DNA of 64,000 nucleotides from an uncultured Sphingomonas sp. (GTDB lineage: Bacteria > Pseudomonadota > Alphaproteobacteria > Sphingomonadales > Sphingomonadaceae): assembly GCA_913777325.1 (NCBI GenBank), contig CAJYSA010000021.1, positions 24,044-88,043 on the forward strand. Reading direction: 5' to 3'. Below are positions 33,707 to 42,638 of this stretch, piece by piece. Both the position numbers and the translations under genes were made by a program. The notes under the pieces were generated by a model, which worked only from the letters and a program-made list of their open reading frames with translations, searched no databases and was not told where the DNA came from. Numbering within the stretch: the stretch's first letter is position 1; the number at the start of each line of letters is the position of its first letter.

Positions 33707-35097
33707 ACCGCCTGATCGTCATCTCGAACCGCGTCACCGCGCCGAAAGGCTCCACGGCGGGCGCGCAGGGCGGGCTGGCGGTGGCACTCGCAGCCGCGCT
33801 GCGCGATCGCGGTGGCATGTGGTTCGGCTGGTCGGGTGAGCAGACCGAGCAGTTCAACGGCCATATCAACTTCCAGCGCAATCACGGCGTCACCACCGCC
33901 ACGGTCGATCTGGAGGAGCAGGACGTCCAGGAATATTACGACGGCTACGCCAACCGCACCCTCTGGCCGCTGTTCCACTATCGCATCGATCTCGCGGAAT
34001 ATGAGCGCGACTTCGCCGGGGGGTACAAGCGCACCAACCAGCGGTTCGCCGACACCGTCCGTCCGCTGATCGAGCCGGACGATGTGATCTGGATCCAGGA
34101 TTACCACATGTTCCCGCTGGGCGCAGAGTTGCGCGCACGTGGATGTGCCAACCGGATCGGTTTCTTCCTCCACATCCCGTGGCCGCCGCGTCGATTGCTG
34201 GGCACGCTCCCCAACGCGCAGGCGCTGGTCGAATCGCTGTTCGCGTACGACCTGATCGGGTTCCACACCGAGGAGTGGCTGGAATCGTTCTGCGATTTCG
34301 CGCGGCATGACATGGGCGCGACGATCGAGGGCAATATCGCGCATTTCGGCGACCGGCAGGTCGAACTGATCGCCTGCCCGATCGGCATCGACGCCGGCGA
34401 GTTCGCGGAAATGTCGAAGAGCGTGCCCGCCCGGCTTGCCTATCGCCGGATGCGCGACAGCGCCGATGGCCGTGACATGATCGTCGGCGTCGACCGGCTC
34501 GATTATTCCAAGGGGCTGGAGGAGCGTTTCCTTGGCTACGAACGCTTCCTGATCGAGCATCCGGAGGAGCGCAAGGAGGTATTCCTGCTCCAGGTCGCGC
34601 CGCCCAGCCGGGTGTCGGTCGAAAGCTATCAGCGCATCCGCCAGTCGCTGGAAGGGCTGTCGGGGCGGATCAACGGCGCCTATGCCGATGTCGACTGGGT
34701 GCCGATCCGCTACGTCAACCAGGGCTATCCGCGCGACCAGTTGGCCGGCATCTATCGCGCCGCCAAGATCGGGCTGGTCACCCCGTTGCGCGACGGGATG
34801 AATCTGGTCGCCAAGGAATATGTCGCCGCGCAGGATCCCGAAGACCCCGGGGTGCTGGTGCTGTCGCGCTTCGCCGGCGCGGCGGAGCAGATGGGCGACG
34901 CCTTGCTGGTCAATCCGTACAGCGCCGAGGAAGTGTCGGACGCGATCTTCCACGCGCTGCGCATGCCCCGCGAAGAGCGGATGCGGCGCTGGGAGCGGTT
35001 GATGGCCGGCGTTCAGGAACAGGACGTCACGTGGTGGGCCACGCGGTTCCTCTCGCGGCTGGAAGCGGTGGAGACGACCGTCGACGCGGTGAACTGA
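33703..35097 (+). CDS. otsA: Alpha,alpha-trehalose-phosphate synthase
   Basis: A 464-residue GT20 enzyme joining UDP-glucose and glucose 6-phosphate to trehalose 6-phosphate. Seen: LIVISNRV at the start, GGLAVAL, WIQDYHMFPLGAELR, HIPWPP, IGFHTEEW, VDRLDYSKGLEERF and LRDGMNLVAKEYVA. The start is a TTG overlapping the GH15 stop (TTGA), an unusual start that fixes translational coupling. Osmotic or desiccation protection is the usual role. Confidence 0.95.
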   Translation: MNRLIVISNRVTAPKGSTAGAQGGLAVALAAALRDRGGMWFGWSGEQTEQFNGHINFQRNHGVTTATVDLEEQDVQEYYDGYANRTLWPLFHYRIDLAEYERDFAGGYKRTNQRFADTVRPLIEPDDVIWIQDYHMFPLGAELRARGCANRIGFFLHIPWPPRRLLGTLPNAQALVESLFAYDLIGFHTEEWLESFCDFARHDMGATIEGNIAHFGDRQVELIACPIGIDAGEFAEMSKSVPARLAYRRMRDSADGRDMIVGVDRLDYSKGLEERFLGYERFLIEHPEERKEVFLLQVAPPSRVSVESYQRIRQSLEGLSGRINGAYADVDWVPIRYVNQGYPRDQLAGIYRAAKIGLVTPLRDGMNLVAKEYVAAQDPEDPGVLVLSRFAGAAEQMGDALLVNPYSAEEVSDAIFHALRMPREERMRRWERLMAGVQEQDVTWWATRFLSRLEAVETTVDAVN

Positions 35098-35194
35098 TCC
35101 CGCGCAGGTACAGCGTTTACCGTATGAATCGGATTGTCACGGCGCGTTGCTTGTCGCACGGGCTGCTGATCCGGGGATCGATGCGGTTGGGTGC

Positions 35195-36352
35195 GTGGAC
35201 GGCGCGATTTATGCTCTTCTTGTGAATGTTTGCGTGGCGATCATGTTCGCCGCGACGTTCCTCGTGCTGAGCGCATCCTATCCGCAGCAGCGCGCGACCG
35301 GCTGGTTCGGGCTGACCTATGTCTTCGGCCTTTTCGCCCCGCTCAGCGAACTGGGTGTGCGGTTCGGGGACACGCCGCTGCTGTTCGCGGGGATCAGCTA
35401 CAGCGCGCTCATGCTGTCTTCGGCCTGCTTCGTTCGCGGGGTGTCGGTGCTGGCGGACCGCCCGGTCCGGCGTGAGGTGATCCTGGCGATCATCTTCCTG
35501 GCGGCGGCCGGACGCGTCTCGCTGGACGATGCCACGCGCAACACGATCGGCTATGGCCTGATCTATCAATTCCCGTTCGCGGCCTTCATGCTGACCTGCG
35601 CGATCGTCGCGGTCGGGGCGGTGCGCCGGACCCGCGATCCGATGTGGGCGGCTTTGGGCGTCGTTACCGCCGCCTCCGCCAGCTATTTCGCGATCAAGCC
35701 GTTCTTCGCCGCCGCCTTCGGCTCGGGCAAGTCGATGCGCGACTATTCGGCCAGCTCCTACGCCTTGTTCTCACAGGCGGTCGGCGGCGTGCTGATCATC
35801 ATGGCCGGGCTGGCGGTGCTGCTGATGGTGGTGCGATCGGTGCTGCGCTACACCCGTGACGAGTCCGAGACCGATCAGCTCACCTGCGTCGCCAACCGGC
35901 GCGGGTTCGAGCGGCGCGCGGTGCGCCGGATGGCCGCCTCGCGCCGCGACGGCGATCCGATGGCCGCGATCATGCTCGACCTCGACCACTTCAAGCAGGT
36001 CAACGATCGCTACGGCCATGCCACCGGCGACGCGGTCCTGTACGCGGTGGCGCAGGCGATGTGCCGCACAGTGCCGCCAGATGCGCTGGTCGCGCGGCTG
36101 GGGGGCGAGGAGTTCGTCGCGCTGCTCAGTCGCACGACGCTGCGCGGGGCATCGCTCACTGCGGAGGCGATCCGGCGCGCGGTCGGCGGCCTGGGCGATC
36201 ACCTCCCCCCGGTGACCGTCAGCGGCGGGATCGCCGAGCTTCGCCCCAACGACACGCTGGTGACCCTGCTCGACCGCGCCGACCGCCGTGCCTATGAGGC
36301 CAAGCAGGCCGGGCGCGACCGCATCTATCCGGCGCTGTCGCGCGAGATATAG
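35195..36352 (+). CDS. Membrane-bound diguanylate cyclase (GGDEF)
   Basis: About 385 residues. Six or so N-terminal hydrophobic helices (residues 5-215) form a membrane sensor of unknown ligand, followed by a GGDEF domain with DQLTCVANRRGFE, LDLDHFKQVNDRYGHATGD and an intact active site LGGEEF near residue 300. It should make cyclic di-GMP. The position of the inhibitory I-site (RxxD) reads VPPD, so feedback inhibition is probably absent. The start is uncertain; GTG 35195 is chosen just before the first helix, and the frame is open back to 35147. The 3' end overlaps the convergent MscS gene by 28 bases. Confidence 0.87.
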   Translation: MDGAIYALLVNVCVAIMFAATFLVLSASYPQQRATGWFGLTYVFGLFAPLSELGVRFGDTPLLFAGISYSALMLSSACFVRGVSVLADRPVRREVILAIIFLAAAGRVSLDDATRNTIGYGLIYQFPFAAFMLTCAIVAVGAVRRTRDPMWAALGVVTAASASYFAIKPFFAAAFGSGKSMRDYSASSYALFSQAVGGVLIIMAGLAVLLMVVRSVLRYTRDESETDQLTCVANRRGFERRAVRRMAASRRDGDPMAAIMLDLDHFKQVNDRYGHATGDAVLYAVAQAMCRTVPPDALVARLGGEEFVALLSRTTLRGASLTAEAIRRAVGGLGDHLPPVTVSGGIAELRPNDTLVTLLDRADRRAYEAKQAGRDRIYPALSREI

Positions 36353-37422
36353 GCGCGGTGGCGCAACAACGCGCCCGGTTGCTCCGCAAGGATATGCGCC
36401 AATAGCGCCTCGCGCACGTCGCAGCGCAGGTCGAAGGCGGTGGACGCGTCCTTGGCGGTCATCAGCCCGCGCAGCTCGACCGATCCGTCGGGTTTCACGT
36501 CGGTGACCTGCAGGTTCCAGAACCGCCCGTCCCAACGCGGGTTGGCGGTGACGATCTCGCCCAGCCGCGCGCGCAGCGCGTCGACGTCGGTCGCGGCGTC
36601 GACGTACCAGAACACGCTGCCCAGCAAGGCGCTGGATTGCCGCGTCCAGTTCTGGAAGCTTTGCTCCAGAAACTTGGAGACGGGGACGACCAGCCGCCGC
36701 TCGTCCCAGATCTTCACGACGACATAGGTCAGGCGGATCTCCTCGATCCGCCCCCATTCGCCGTCGATGATCACGACGTCGTCGATGCGGATCGGTTCGG
36801 TGAAGATCATCTGAAACCCGGCGATCAGGTTCTTGAGCGCCGGTTGCGCCGCGGCGCCGACCGCCAGCCCGGCGAGGCCCGCCGATGCGGCGAGCGTCAC
36901 CCCCAGGCTGCGCACGCTGGGGATGGTCATCAACATCGTGCAGATCGTGACCAGCAGGATGACCGAGACGAAAATCCGCTGGAAGATGCCCAGCCGGGTG
37001 CGACGGCGCCGCGCGCGAAGATTGTCCGCCACGCTGATGTCCGCATGGCGGATCATCACATCGGTGACCGTGCCCACGGCGACGATCGCGCACCAGCCCA
37101 TCAGGCCCGGGACCAGCAGCGCGGCGATCCGGCCCCACAGGGTCGCCTGACCGCGCGTCAGGTCCAGCGCGGGCTGCACCGCCGCCAGCGCAATGGCGAG
37201 CATCAGCCAGCGCAGCAGCTTGCGGATACGCTCGACGAACAGCGCGCTGGCGCTGTCGGGGCGCGCGGCCGTCGCGCGACGCGCCACCCAGATGACGATG
37301 CGGTGCAGAACCAGCGCCAGCGCCAGCGCCGCCGCCACGTACAGCAGGTCGGACAGCCAGCCGGGCAAATCGTGCAGCACGCCCCGCGCGGTCCTGATCC
37401 AGTCCGCCATCGCCTCTCTCAT
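36325..37422 (-). CDS. Mechanosensitive ion channel, MscS family
   Basis: A 365-residue inner-membrane channel. Several helices precede the pore helix LGVTLAASAGLAGLAVGAAAQPALKNLIAGFQMIFTEP, the glycine/alanine-packed TM3 of MscS, then the beta domain DDVVIIDGEWGRIEEI and the alpha/beta cytosolic domain. It should release solutes on hypo-osmotic shock, which fits the trehalose genes nearby. ATGs at 37422 and 37410 are both possible. Its last 28 bases are shared, on the opposite strand, with the diguanylate cyclase. Confidence 0.9.
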   Translation of the reverse strand: MREAMADWIRTARGVLHDLPGWLSDLLYVAAALALALVLHRIVIWVARRATAARPDSASALFVERIRKLLRWLMLAIALAAVQPALDLTRGQATLWGRIAALLVPGLMGWCAIVAVGTVTDVMIRHADISVADNLRARRRRTRLGIFQRIFVSVILLVTICTMLMTIPSVRSLGVTLAASAGLAGLAVGAAAQPALKNLIAGFQMIFTEPIRIDDVVIIDGEWGRIEEIRLTYVVVKIWDERRLVVPVSKFLEQSFQNWTRQSSALLGSVFWYVDAATDVDALRARLGEIVTANPRWDGRFWNLQVTDVKPDGSVELRGLMTAKDASTAFDLRCDVREALLAHILAEQPGALLRHRAYISRDSAG

Positions 37423-37494
37423 GTCCCCGGTGGTCGAGGCGCTAACGAGGCGGCGGGACGGGGTGTTCCCACCGGCACCCTCCGGATGCCGGCA

Positions 37495-39123
37495 TCATTC
37501 CGGAAGGCGATAGCCCGCGAACTGCTGGCGGAGCAGCTTCTTGTCGATCTTGCCGGTCGCGCCCAGCGGGATCGCGTCGACGATCACGACATCGTCGGGC
37601 ATCCACCAGCGCGCGATCTTGCCGTCGAGGAACGCCAGCACGTCGGCCTTGTCGGCGGTCTGGCCGGGCGCGGGCTGTACCAGCAGGATCGGGCGTTCGT
37701 CCCATTTGGGATGCGGCACGCCGATGACGGCGGCGAGCGCGACGGCGGGATGGCCGGTGGCGAGATTCTCGATCTCGATCGAACTGATCCATTCGCCGCC
37801 CGATTTCACGATGTCCTTGGCGCGATCGGTGATCTGCATATAACCTTCGGCGTCGATCGTCGACACGTCGCCGGTGTCGAAGAAGCCGTCCGCGTCCAGC
37901 ACCGGCGTGTCGTCGCGGTAATAGCCGCTGGCGATCGTCGCCCCCCGGATCAGCAGCCGCCCCGACGACGCGCCGTCATAGGGTAATGCGTTGCCCGCAT
38001 CGTCCACCAGCCGGAAATCCAGCCCGACCTGCAACCGGCCCTGCATCGCCTTGCGCCGGATCTGTTCGTCGTATGATTGCGCCAGAACGTCGGCGGTGGG
38101 GGAGGAGAGGGTGGCGAGCGGCGACGTCTCGGTCATGCCCCAGCCCTGGACGACCTCCACCCCGTAATCGTCCTGGAACGCGCGGATCAGCGCCGGCGGC
38201 GGCGCCGCGCCACCGATCACGACACGGTGCAGCGTCGAGAAGGCACGCCCCGTGCCGCGCAGATATTGCAGCAGCCCCTGCCACACGGTCGGCACCGCGG
38301 CGGAGAAGGTGACGCCTTCCTGCTCGATCAGATCGTATAGCGATTCGCCGTCCATCCGCACGCCCGGCAGCACCAGCTTGGCCCCGGCGGCGGGCGCGGC
38401 ATAGACGACGCCCCAGGCGTTGGCATGGTACATCGGCACCACCAGCAGCGCGGTCTCACGCTGCGTCAGGGCCAGCGCATCGGCCTGCAGCGCCATCATC
38501 GTGTGGAGGTAATTGGAGCGGTGCGAGTAGAGCACCCCCTTGGGATTGCCCGTCGTGCCCGAGGTGTAGCACAGTCCGCAGGCCAGGCGCTCGTCGAACC
38601 CGCCCCAGGTCGCGGTGCCGGGATGCGCCGCGATCCATTCGTCGAACGCGATCGCGGGGAAGTCGACCGCCGGCATGTCCTCCGGCGCGCACAGGAACAC
38701 CACCGTCTCCAGCGTGGGAACGTCGCGCACCAGCCGCGCGGCGAGCGCGGCGAGCGCCGGATCGGCCAGCAGCAGCCGGTCACCGGCGTGCGCGGCGATC
38801 CACGCGATCTGGTCGGGGAAGAGGCGCGGATTGAGCGTGTGGAGCACCGCGCCGATGTTCGTCGTGCCATACCACGCGGCCATGTGACGCGCGCCATTCC
38901 AGCCGAGCGTCGCCACCCGGTCGCCCGGTTCGATGCCGGCGGCGAGCAGCGCGTCGGACACCTGGCGGGCGGTGTGACGCAGCCCGCGATAATCGGTGCG
39001 GGTAATCGTGCCGTCCGCGTCGCGCGACACGATCTCGCGGTCGGCGTGCCAGGTCGCGCCATGGTTCAGGAATCGATCGACGGTGAGCGCACTGTCCTGC
39101 ATCAACCCGAACAATTCCGGCAT
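37495..39123 (-). CDS. Acyl-CoA synthetase (fatty acid-CoA ligase)
   Basis: A 542-residue member of the AMP-forming ligase family, activating fatty acids to acyl-CoA through acyl-adenylate. Motifs: YTSGTTGNPKGVLYSHRS (P-loop-like A3), GWGMTETSP, GFFDTGDVSTIDAEGYMQITDRAKDIVKSGGEWIS (A7-A8) and the catalytic Lys in PLGATGKIDKK. Closest in style to medium/long-chain ligases of the AlkK/FadD3 kind. GGGGGAG precedes the ATG. The acyl-CoA dehydrogenase at 42639 could use its product. Confidence 0.92.
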   Translation of the reverse strand: MPELFGLMQDSALTVDRFLNHGATWHADREIVSRDADGTITRTDYRGLRHTARQVSDALLAAGIEPGDRVATLGWNGARHMAAWYGTTNIGAVLHTLNPRLFPDQIAWIAAHAGDRLLLADPALAALAARLVRDVPTLETVVFLCAPEDMPAVDFPAIAFDEWIAAHPGTATWGGFDERLACGLCYTSGTTGNPKGVLYSHRSNYLHTMMALQADALALTQRETALLVVPMYHANAWGVVYAAPAAGAKLVLPGVRMDGESLYDLIEQEGVTFSAAVPTVWQGLLQYLRGTGRAFSTLHRVVIGGAAPPPALIRAFQDDYGVEVVQGWGMTETSPLATLSSPTADVLAQSYDEQIRRKAMQGRLQVGLDFRLVDDAGNALPYDGASSGRLLIRGATIASGYYRDDTPVLDADGFFDTGDVSTIDAEGYMQITDRAKDIVKSGGEWISSIEIENLATGHPAVALAAVIGVPHPKWDERPILLVQPAPGQTADKADVLAFLDGKIARWWMPDDVVIVDAIPLGATGKIDKKLLRQQFAGYRLPE

Positions 39124-39246
39124 TCTCGCTCCCCCTGGCGTCCGTCGACATGAAAACGGCGGCGCCCGCTATCGTCCGGGTCGCCGCCGTCTTGCTGCCA
39201 GAAGCTGGCGAGCTTGTCGCGTATCGATTGATGTCGATTTAGGCGC

Positions 39247-41046
39247 TTACTGCACGCCGTGCATCCATTTGCGGATCGCGGGCGACAGGATCAGCAGCAG
39301 AATACCGACCCCCGCTGCGACCAGCCCGATGGTCCAGAACACGCCATTGTAGGTGTCCAGGCTCACCTTCAGGTTGGTCACCTGTCCGCCAACCGTCTCC
39401 ACGCTGGCGACCTGGGCCACCACGCCCGCGACATATTGCGCGACCGAGATCGAGAGGAACCATACCCCCATCATCAGCCCGACGATCCGCGCGATCGACA
39501 GCTTCGTGACCATCGACAGACCGACCGGTGAGATGCACAGTTCGGCCACCGAATGGATCAGGTAAAGCCCGGCCAGCCACCAGATCGCCACCTTGAAGTC
39601 TGGCCCCGCGAATTGGCCGCCCCAGACCAGGAACAAGAAGCCGAACCCGACAAGGATCAACGCGATGCCGAACTTGACCGGGATCGACGGTTCACGCCGG
39701 GCTGCGGCCAGCTTCGTCCACATCGCCGCCATCACCGGTGCCAGCGCAACAATGAAGAAGGCATTGAAGAACTGGGTCTGACCCGCCGATAGCGAAAACA
39801 GCCCGAAGACCGACAGATCGGTGTTGCGATCGGCATACAGCGTCAGGCTGGACCCGGCCTGTTCGAACAGCGTCCAGAAAACCACGTTGAAGACGATCAG
39901 GATCATCGCCGCCAGCATCATCTGGAATTCGGTGCGCGAGCCCGCCACCTTCGACCAGATCAGGATGCCGGGCACCGCGATCAGGAAGGTGCCGAACAGC
40001 AGCTTGCCCATCAGCGGCAACGCCAGTACATAGCCGATCATGCCGGAACCGGCGACCGGTTCCGGTGCGTTCATCAGATTGGTGAATAGCAGGTAGAAGA
40101 TCGGCACGCCGATCAGCGCGGCGGCGTAGATGCCCATCGCGCGATCCTTCTGGCCGGGGCGGAGCGGCGGTTCGCCATAGCCATTCAGTCGCCCGCCATC
40201 GAACTGGATCAACGACCACGACGCCAGCATCCCCAGCGCGGCGAGGCCAAAGCCTGCCCACCAGCCAAATACCGTCGCCAGCAACGGACAGAGCAGTTGC
40301 GACAGCAGCGAACCCAGGTTGATCCCCATGTAGAAGATCGTGAAGCCGGTATCGCGCCGGCGGTCGCCCGCCGGATACAGCTCACCGACCATCGTCGAGA
40401 TGTTGGGCTTGAAGAAGCCGTTGCCGACCGAGATCATGCACAGCGCCAGCAACATGACGGTGACGTAGAACGGGCTGCGCTCGCCATCCGACTGGAAGCC
40501 GCCCTTTTCCACCACGCGCTCCGGCTGCCCGCTGGCATTCAGCAGCGCGACCGTGCCGTCGTCGTTGCCCTTGATCACCAGCCGCTTGGCGCCGTCCAGC
40601 ACGTAGCGCGTCTCGATTCCCGCCGCGCTCTTCTCGATGGCCACTTCGTATCGCTGGCCGTCGATCGTCGCGAACGGCTTCGCGGTGTCGCCGCCGAAGC
40701 AGAGCGTGAAATAGCCGATCGCCATCAACACCGCGCCGAACTTCACCGCGCGCTTCGACCCCAGATACTGGTCCGCCAGATACCCGCCGATCAGCGGGGT
40801 CAGGTAGACCAGCGCGGTGTAGCCGCCGTACAGCCCGGTCGCCTGACGATCGCCGAACAGGAAGTGCTGCGTCAGATAGAGCGTGAGCAGCGCACGCATG
40901 CCGTAGAAGCCGAACCGCTCCCACATCTCGGTCGTGAACAGCCGCGCGAGCTGGCGCGGATGGCCGAACCACGTCGCCTCCTGCGCCGGGTTCACGTGGC
41001 TGATATCCGGCTCGCGCGGGGAATCCGCGGTTGGGGTGTCCACCAT
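39247..41046 (-). CDS. Peptide:proton symporter, POT/PTR family
   Basis: A 599-residue inner-membrane transporter with about 14 helices. The POT signature is ERFGFYGMRALLTLYL on helix 1 (the ExxER-type proton-coupling motif is EMWERFGFY), and GGYLADQYLGSKRAV and FSIFYMGINLGSL-type block (FTIFYMGINLGSL) follow. A hydrophilic insert of about 70 residues (DGQRYEVAIEK...) lies between early helices, as in larger sphingomonad homologues. It imports di- and tripeptides. The start at 41046 is chosen from the family; AGGAG is 13 bases upstream, which is long. Confidence 0.92.
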   Translation of the reverse strand: MVDTPTADSPREPDISHVNPAQEATWFGHPRQLARLFTTEMWERFGFYGMRALLTLYLTQHFLFGDRQATGLYGGYTALVYLTPLIGGYLADQYLGSKRAVKFGAVLMAIGYFTLCFGGDTAKPFATIDGQRYEVAIEKSAAGIETRYVLDGAKRLVIKGNDDGTVALLNASGQPERVVEKGGFQSDGERSPFYVTVMLLALCMISVGNGFFKPNISTMVGELYPAGDRRRDTGFTIFYMGINLGSLLSQLLCPLLATVFGWWAGFGLAALGMLASWSLIQFDGGRLNGYGEPPLRPGQKDRAMGIYAAALIGVPIFYLLFTNLMNAPEPVAGSGMIGYVLALPLMGKLLFGTFLIAVPGILIWSKVAGSRTEFQMMLAAMILIVFNVVFWTLFEQAGSSLTLYADRNTDLSVFGLFSLSAGQTQFFNAFFIVALAPVMAAMWTKLAAARREPSIPVKFGIALILVGFGFLFLVWGGQFAGPDFKVAIWWLAGLYLIHSVAELCISPVGLSMVTKLSIARIVGLMMGVWFLSISVAQYVAGVVAQVASVETVGGQVTNLKVSLDTYNGVFWTIGLVAAGVGILLLILSPAIRKWMHGVQ

Positions 41047-41174
41047 AAGGGGCAATGGCTCCTGAGAAACGGGTCGCCGCCCGCAACGGGGTCGCGCGGG
41101 CGGCAAGGTTGCGGCGGAGACTAACGGCAAAGCGCCCGCTGTAAATATCCCGTCACATCGGCTATCGGGCGGGG

Positions 41175-41756
41175 GTGACGTTCAACGACCTTTCCTCGCC
41201 CCTGTCGCTGCTGGCGACGCGTCGATCGGGCAAGCCGCGCGATCTGGTCGCGCCCGCGCCCACCCATGCCGCGCTGGTGGAGATGATCCGCCTGGCGGGA
41301 CGGACCCCGGATCATGGCAAGCTGGCGCCGTGGCGCTTCGTCATCGTCGGCGACGATCGGCGCGACGCGCTCGCCGCGTTGCTGGTCGACGCCTATCGGG
41401 CCGAGCGGCCGGCTGCGGGGCGCGCGGAGCTGGAGGCGATGGAGCAGTTCGCACGCCAGGCGCCGGCGCTGGTCGTCGCCGTGTCCAGCCCGCGCACCGA
41501 CAGCCACATCCCGTTGTGGGAGCAGGAATTGTCGGCGGGGGCCGCGTGCATGAACCTGCTCCACGCGGTTCATGCGCACGGCTTCGCCGCCGGCTGGCTG
41601 ACCGGCTGGCCGGCGTTTTCCGAGCGGGTGCGCGACGCGTTCGGCGCCGCGCCGGAGCGGATCGCGGGCTTCATGTTCATCGGCACGCCGTCGCGCGCGC
41701 TGGAAGAGCGTCCGCGTCCCGACCCGGCACGGCTGTGGAGCGACTGGCAGGGGTGA
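41175..41756 (+). CDS. Nitroreductase family protein (YdjA-like)
   Basis: A 193-residue FMN oxidoreductase. RRSGKPRDLVAPAP near the start (FMN-phosphate contact), RTPDHGKLAPWRF, and GAACMNLLHAVHAHGFAAGWLTGW are the YdjA-type blocks. Substrate unknown. The start is GTG 41175, three residues before the usual family N-terminus, preceded by a G-rich stretch. It is followed 30 bases later by a GntR regulator, which may or may not share its transcript. Confidence 0.86.
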   Translation: MTFNDLSSPLSLLATRRSGKPRDLVAPAPTHAALVEMIRLAGRTPDHGKLAPWRFVIVGDDRRDALAALLVDAYRAERPAAGRAELEAMEQFARQAPALVVAVSSPRTDSHIPLWEQELSAGAACMNLLHAVHAHGFAAGWLTGWPAFSERVRDAFGAAPERIAGFMFIGTPSRALEERPRPDPARLWSDWQG

Positions 41757-41766
41757 CAAGATGGTC

Positions 41767-41790
41767 CCATGCTGTATTAAGGCAGCATGG
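41767..41790. promoter_or_regulatory. Inverted repeat overlapping the GntR start codon
   Basis: Arms CCATGCTG and CAGCATGG, perfect over 8 bp, flank TATTAAGG. The right arm contains the ATG of the GntR gene (41787). A regulator bound here would block its own expression; at RNA level a hairpin would hide the start codon. Confidence 0.45.
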
Positions 41791-42143
41791 CAGCGCTCAG
41801 CAACGACGACTCGCCCGTCTACCTCCGCCTGCGCGGCACGATCGCGGCGGCGATCCTGCGCGGCGAGTTCGGCGCGGGTGACCAGCTTCCCTCGGTTCGG
41901 GCGCTTGCCGCCGAACATGGCGCGAATCCGTTGACGGTGGCGAAAGCGTATCAGAGCTTTCAGGACGATGGCTATGTCGAGGTGCGGCGCGGGGTCGGCA
42001 TGTTCGTGCTGCCGGGCGCGGCGGAGCGGCTGCGCAGCGCCGAACGGGAGGATTTCGTCGCGCAGCAATGGCCGCGTATTCGGGAGCGGATCGCATTGCT
42101 GGGGCTCGACGTCGCGGTGCTGCTGGATCGGGCACCGGCATGA
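41787..42143 (+). CDS. GntR-family transcriptional regulator (YtrA-like)
   Basis: A 118-residue short GntR protein: winged helix with LRGTIAAAILRGEFGAGDQLPSVRALAAEHGANPLTVAKAYQSFQDDGYVEVRRGVGMFV, then only about 45 residues of C-terminal helix, the size of the YtrA subfamily. Such regulators usually control adjacent transport or envelope genes. It is coupled by ATGA overlap to an Ivy-like lipoprotein gene. An inverted repeat covers its start codon. Confidence 0.9.
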   Translation: MAALSNDDSPVYLRLRGTIAAAILRGEFGAGDQLPSVRALAAEHGANPLTVAKAYQSFQDDGYVEVRRGVGMFVLPGAAERLRSAEREDFVAQQWPRIRERIALLGLDVAVLLDRAPA

Positions 42144-42628
42144 CGCGCGGTCTTCTGTCGATCGCCGTCCTGGGCGTGTTGTTGGCCGGGTGTCAGCGTC
42201 AGGCCGAACCCGCCCCCGCGCCGTCGCCGACGCGCGCCAGCCCGACGCCCACGCCCTCGCCGATCGCGCAGGTCGATCTGTCCCGCTATATCGGGGAATA
42301 TCCCACCGAGGATAAGGCGGGCGCCCCCAGCTTCCTGCGTCAGCCGCAGGTACGCGGCGCGGTGGCGGCGGTGGTGCCCGACAAGGAGGTGCGCGCGCTG
42401 GTCCTCGGCAGCGACGTCACCGCGACGCCGATCGCGTTGATGGAGGGCAAGCTGGTGGCGTTCGGGTGCGAGCCGCACAATTGCGGGCCGCACAATTGGG
42501 CGATCGCGATCCGTCCCGACGGCAGTGGCGCGGCGGTGTGCCTGTACGATCAGGACCGCCGCATCGCGCGCTGGTACCCGGACAAGGCCGGGCCGGCGCC
42601 GGTCAACGGCTGTCCCTCGGGGGAGTGA
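42140..42628 (+). CDS. Lipoprotein, putative Ivy-like lysozyme inhibitor
   Basis: A 162-residue precursor with lipobox LAGC (C18) and a Pro/Thr/Ser linker. The domain contains GKLVAFGCEPHNCGPHNWAI; a CxPHxC loop followed by G..N matches the CKxHxC active loop of Ivy inhibitors that blocks lysozyme, as I recall it. The later AVCLYDQD strand also fits. The lysine of the canonical loop is Glu here, so activity is uncertain. It is translationally coupled to the GntR gene. If correct it protects periplasmic peptidoglycan from lysozyme-like enzymes. Confidence 0.6.
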   Translation: MTRGLLSIAVLGVLLAGCQRQAEPAPAPSPTRASPTPTPSPIAQVDLSRYIGEYPTEDKAGAPSFLRQPQVRGAVAAVVPDKEVRALVLGSDVTATPIALMEGKLVAFGCEPHNCGPHNWAIAIRPDGSGAAVCLYDQDRRIARWYPDKAGPAPVNGCPSGE

Positions 42629-42638
42629 CCCGGCGGCG

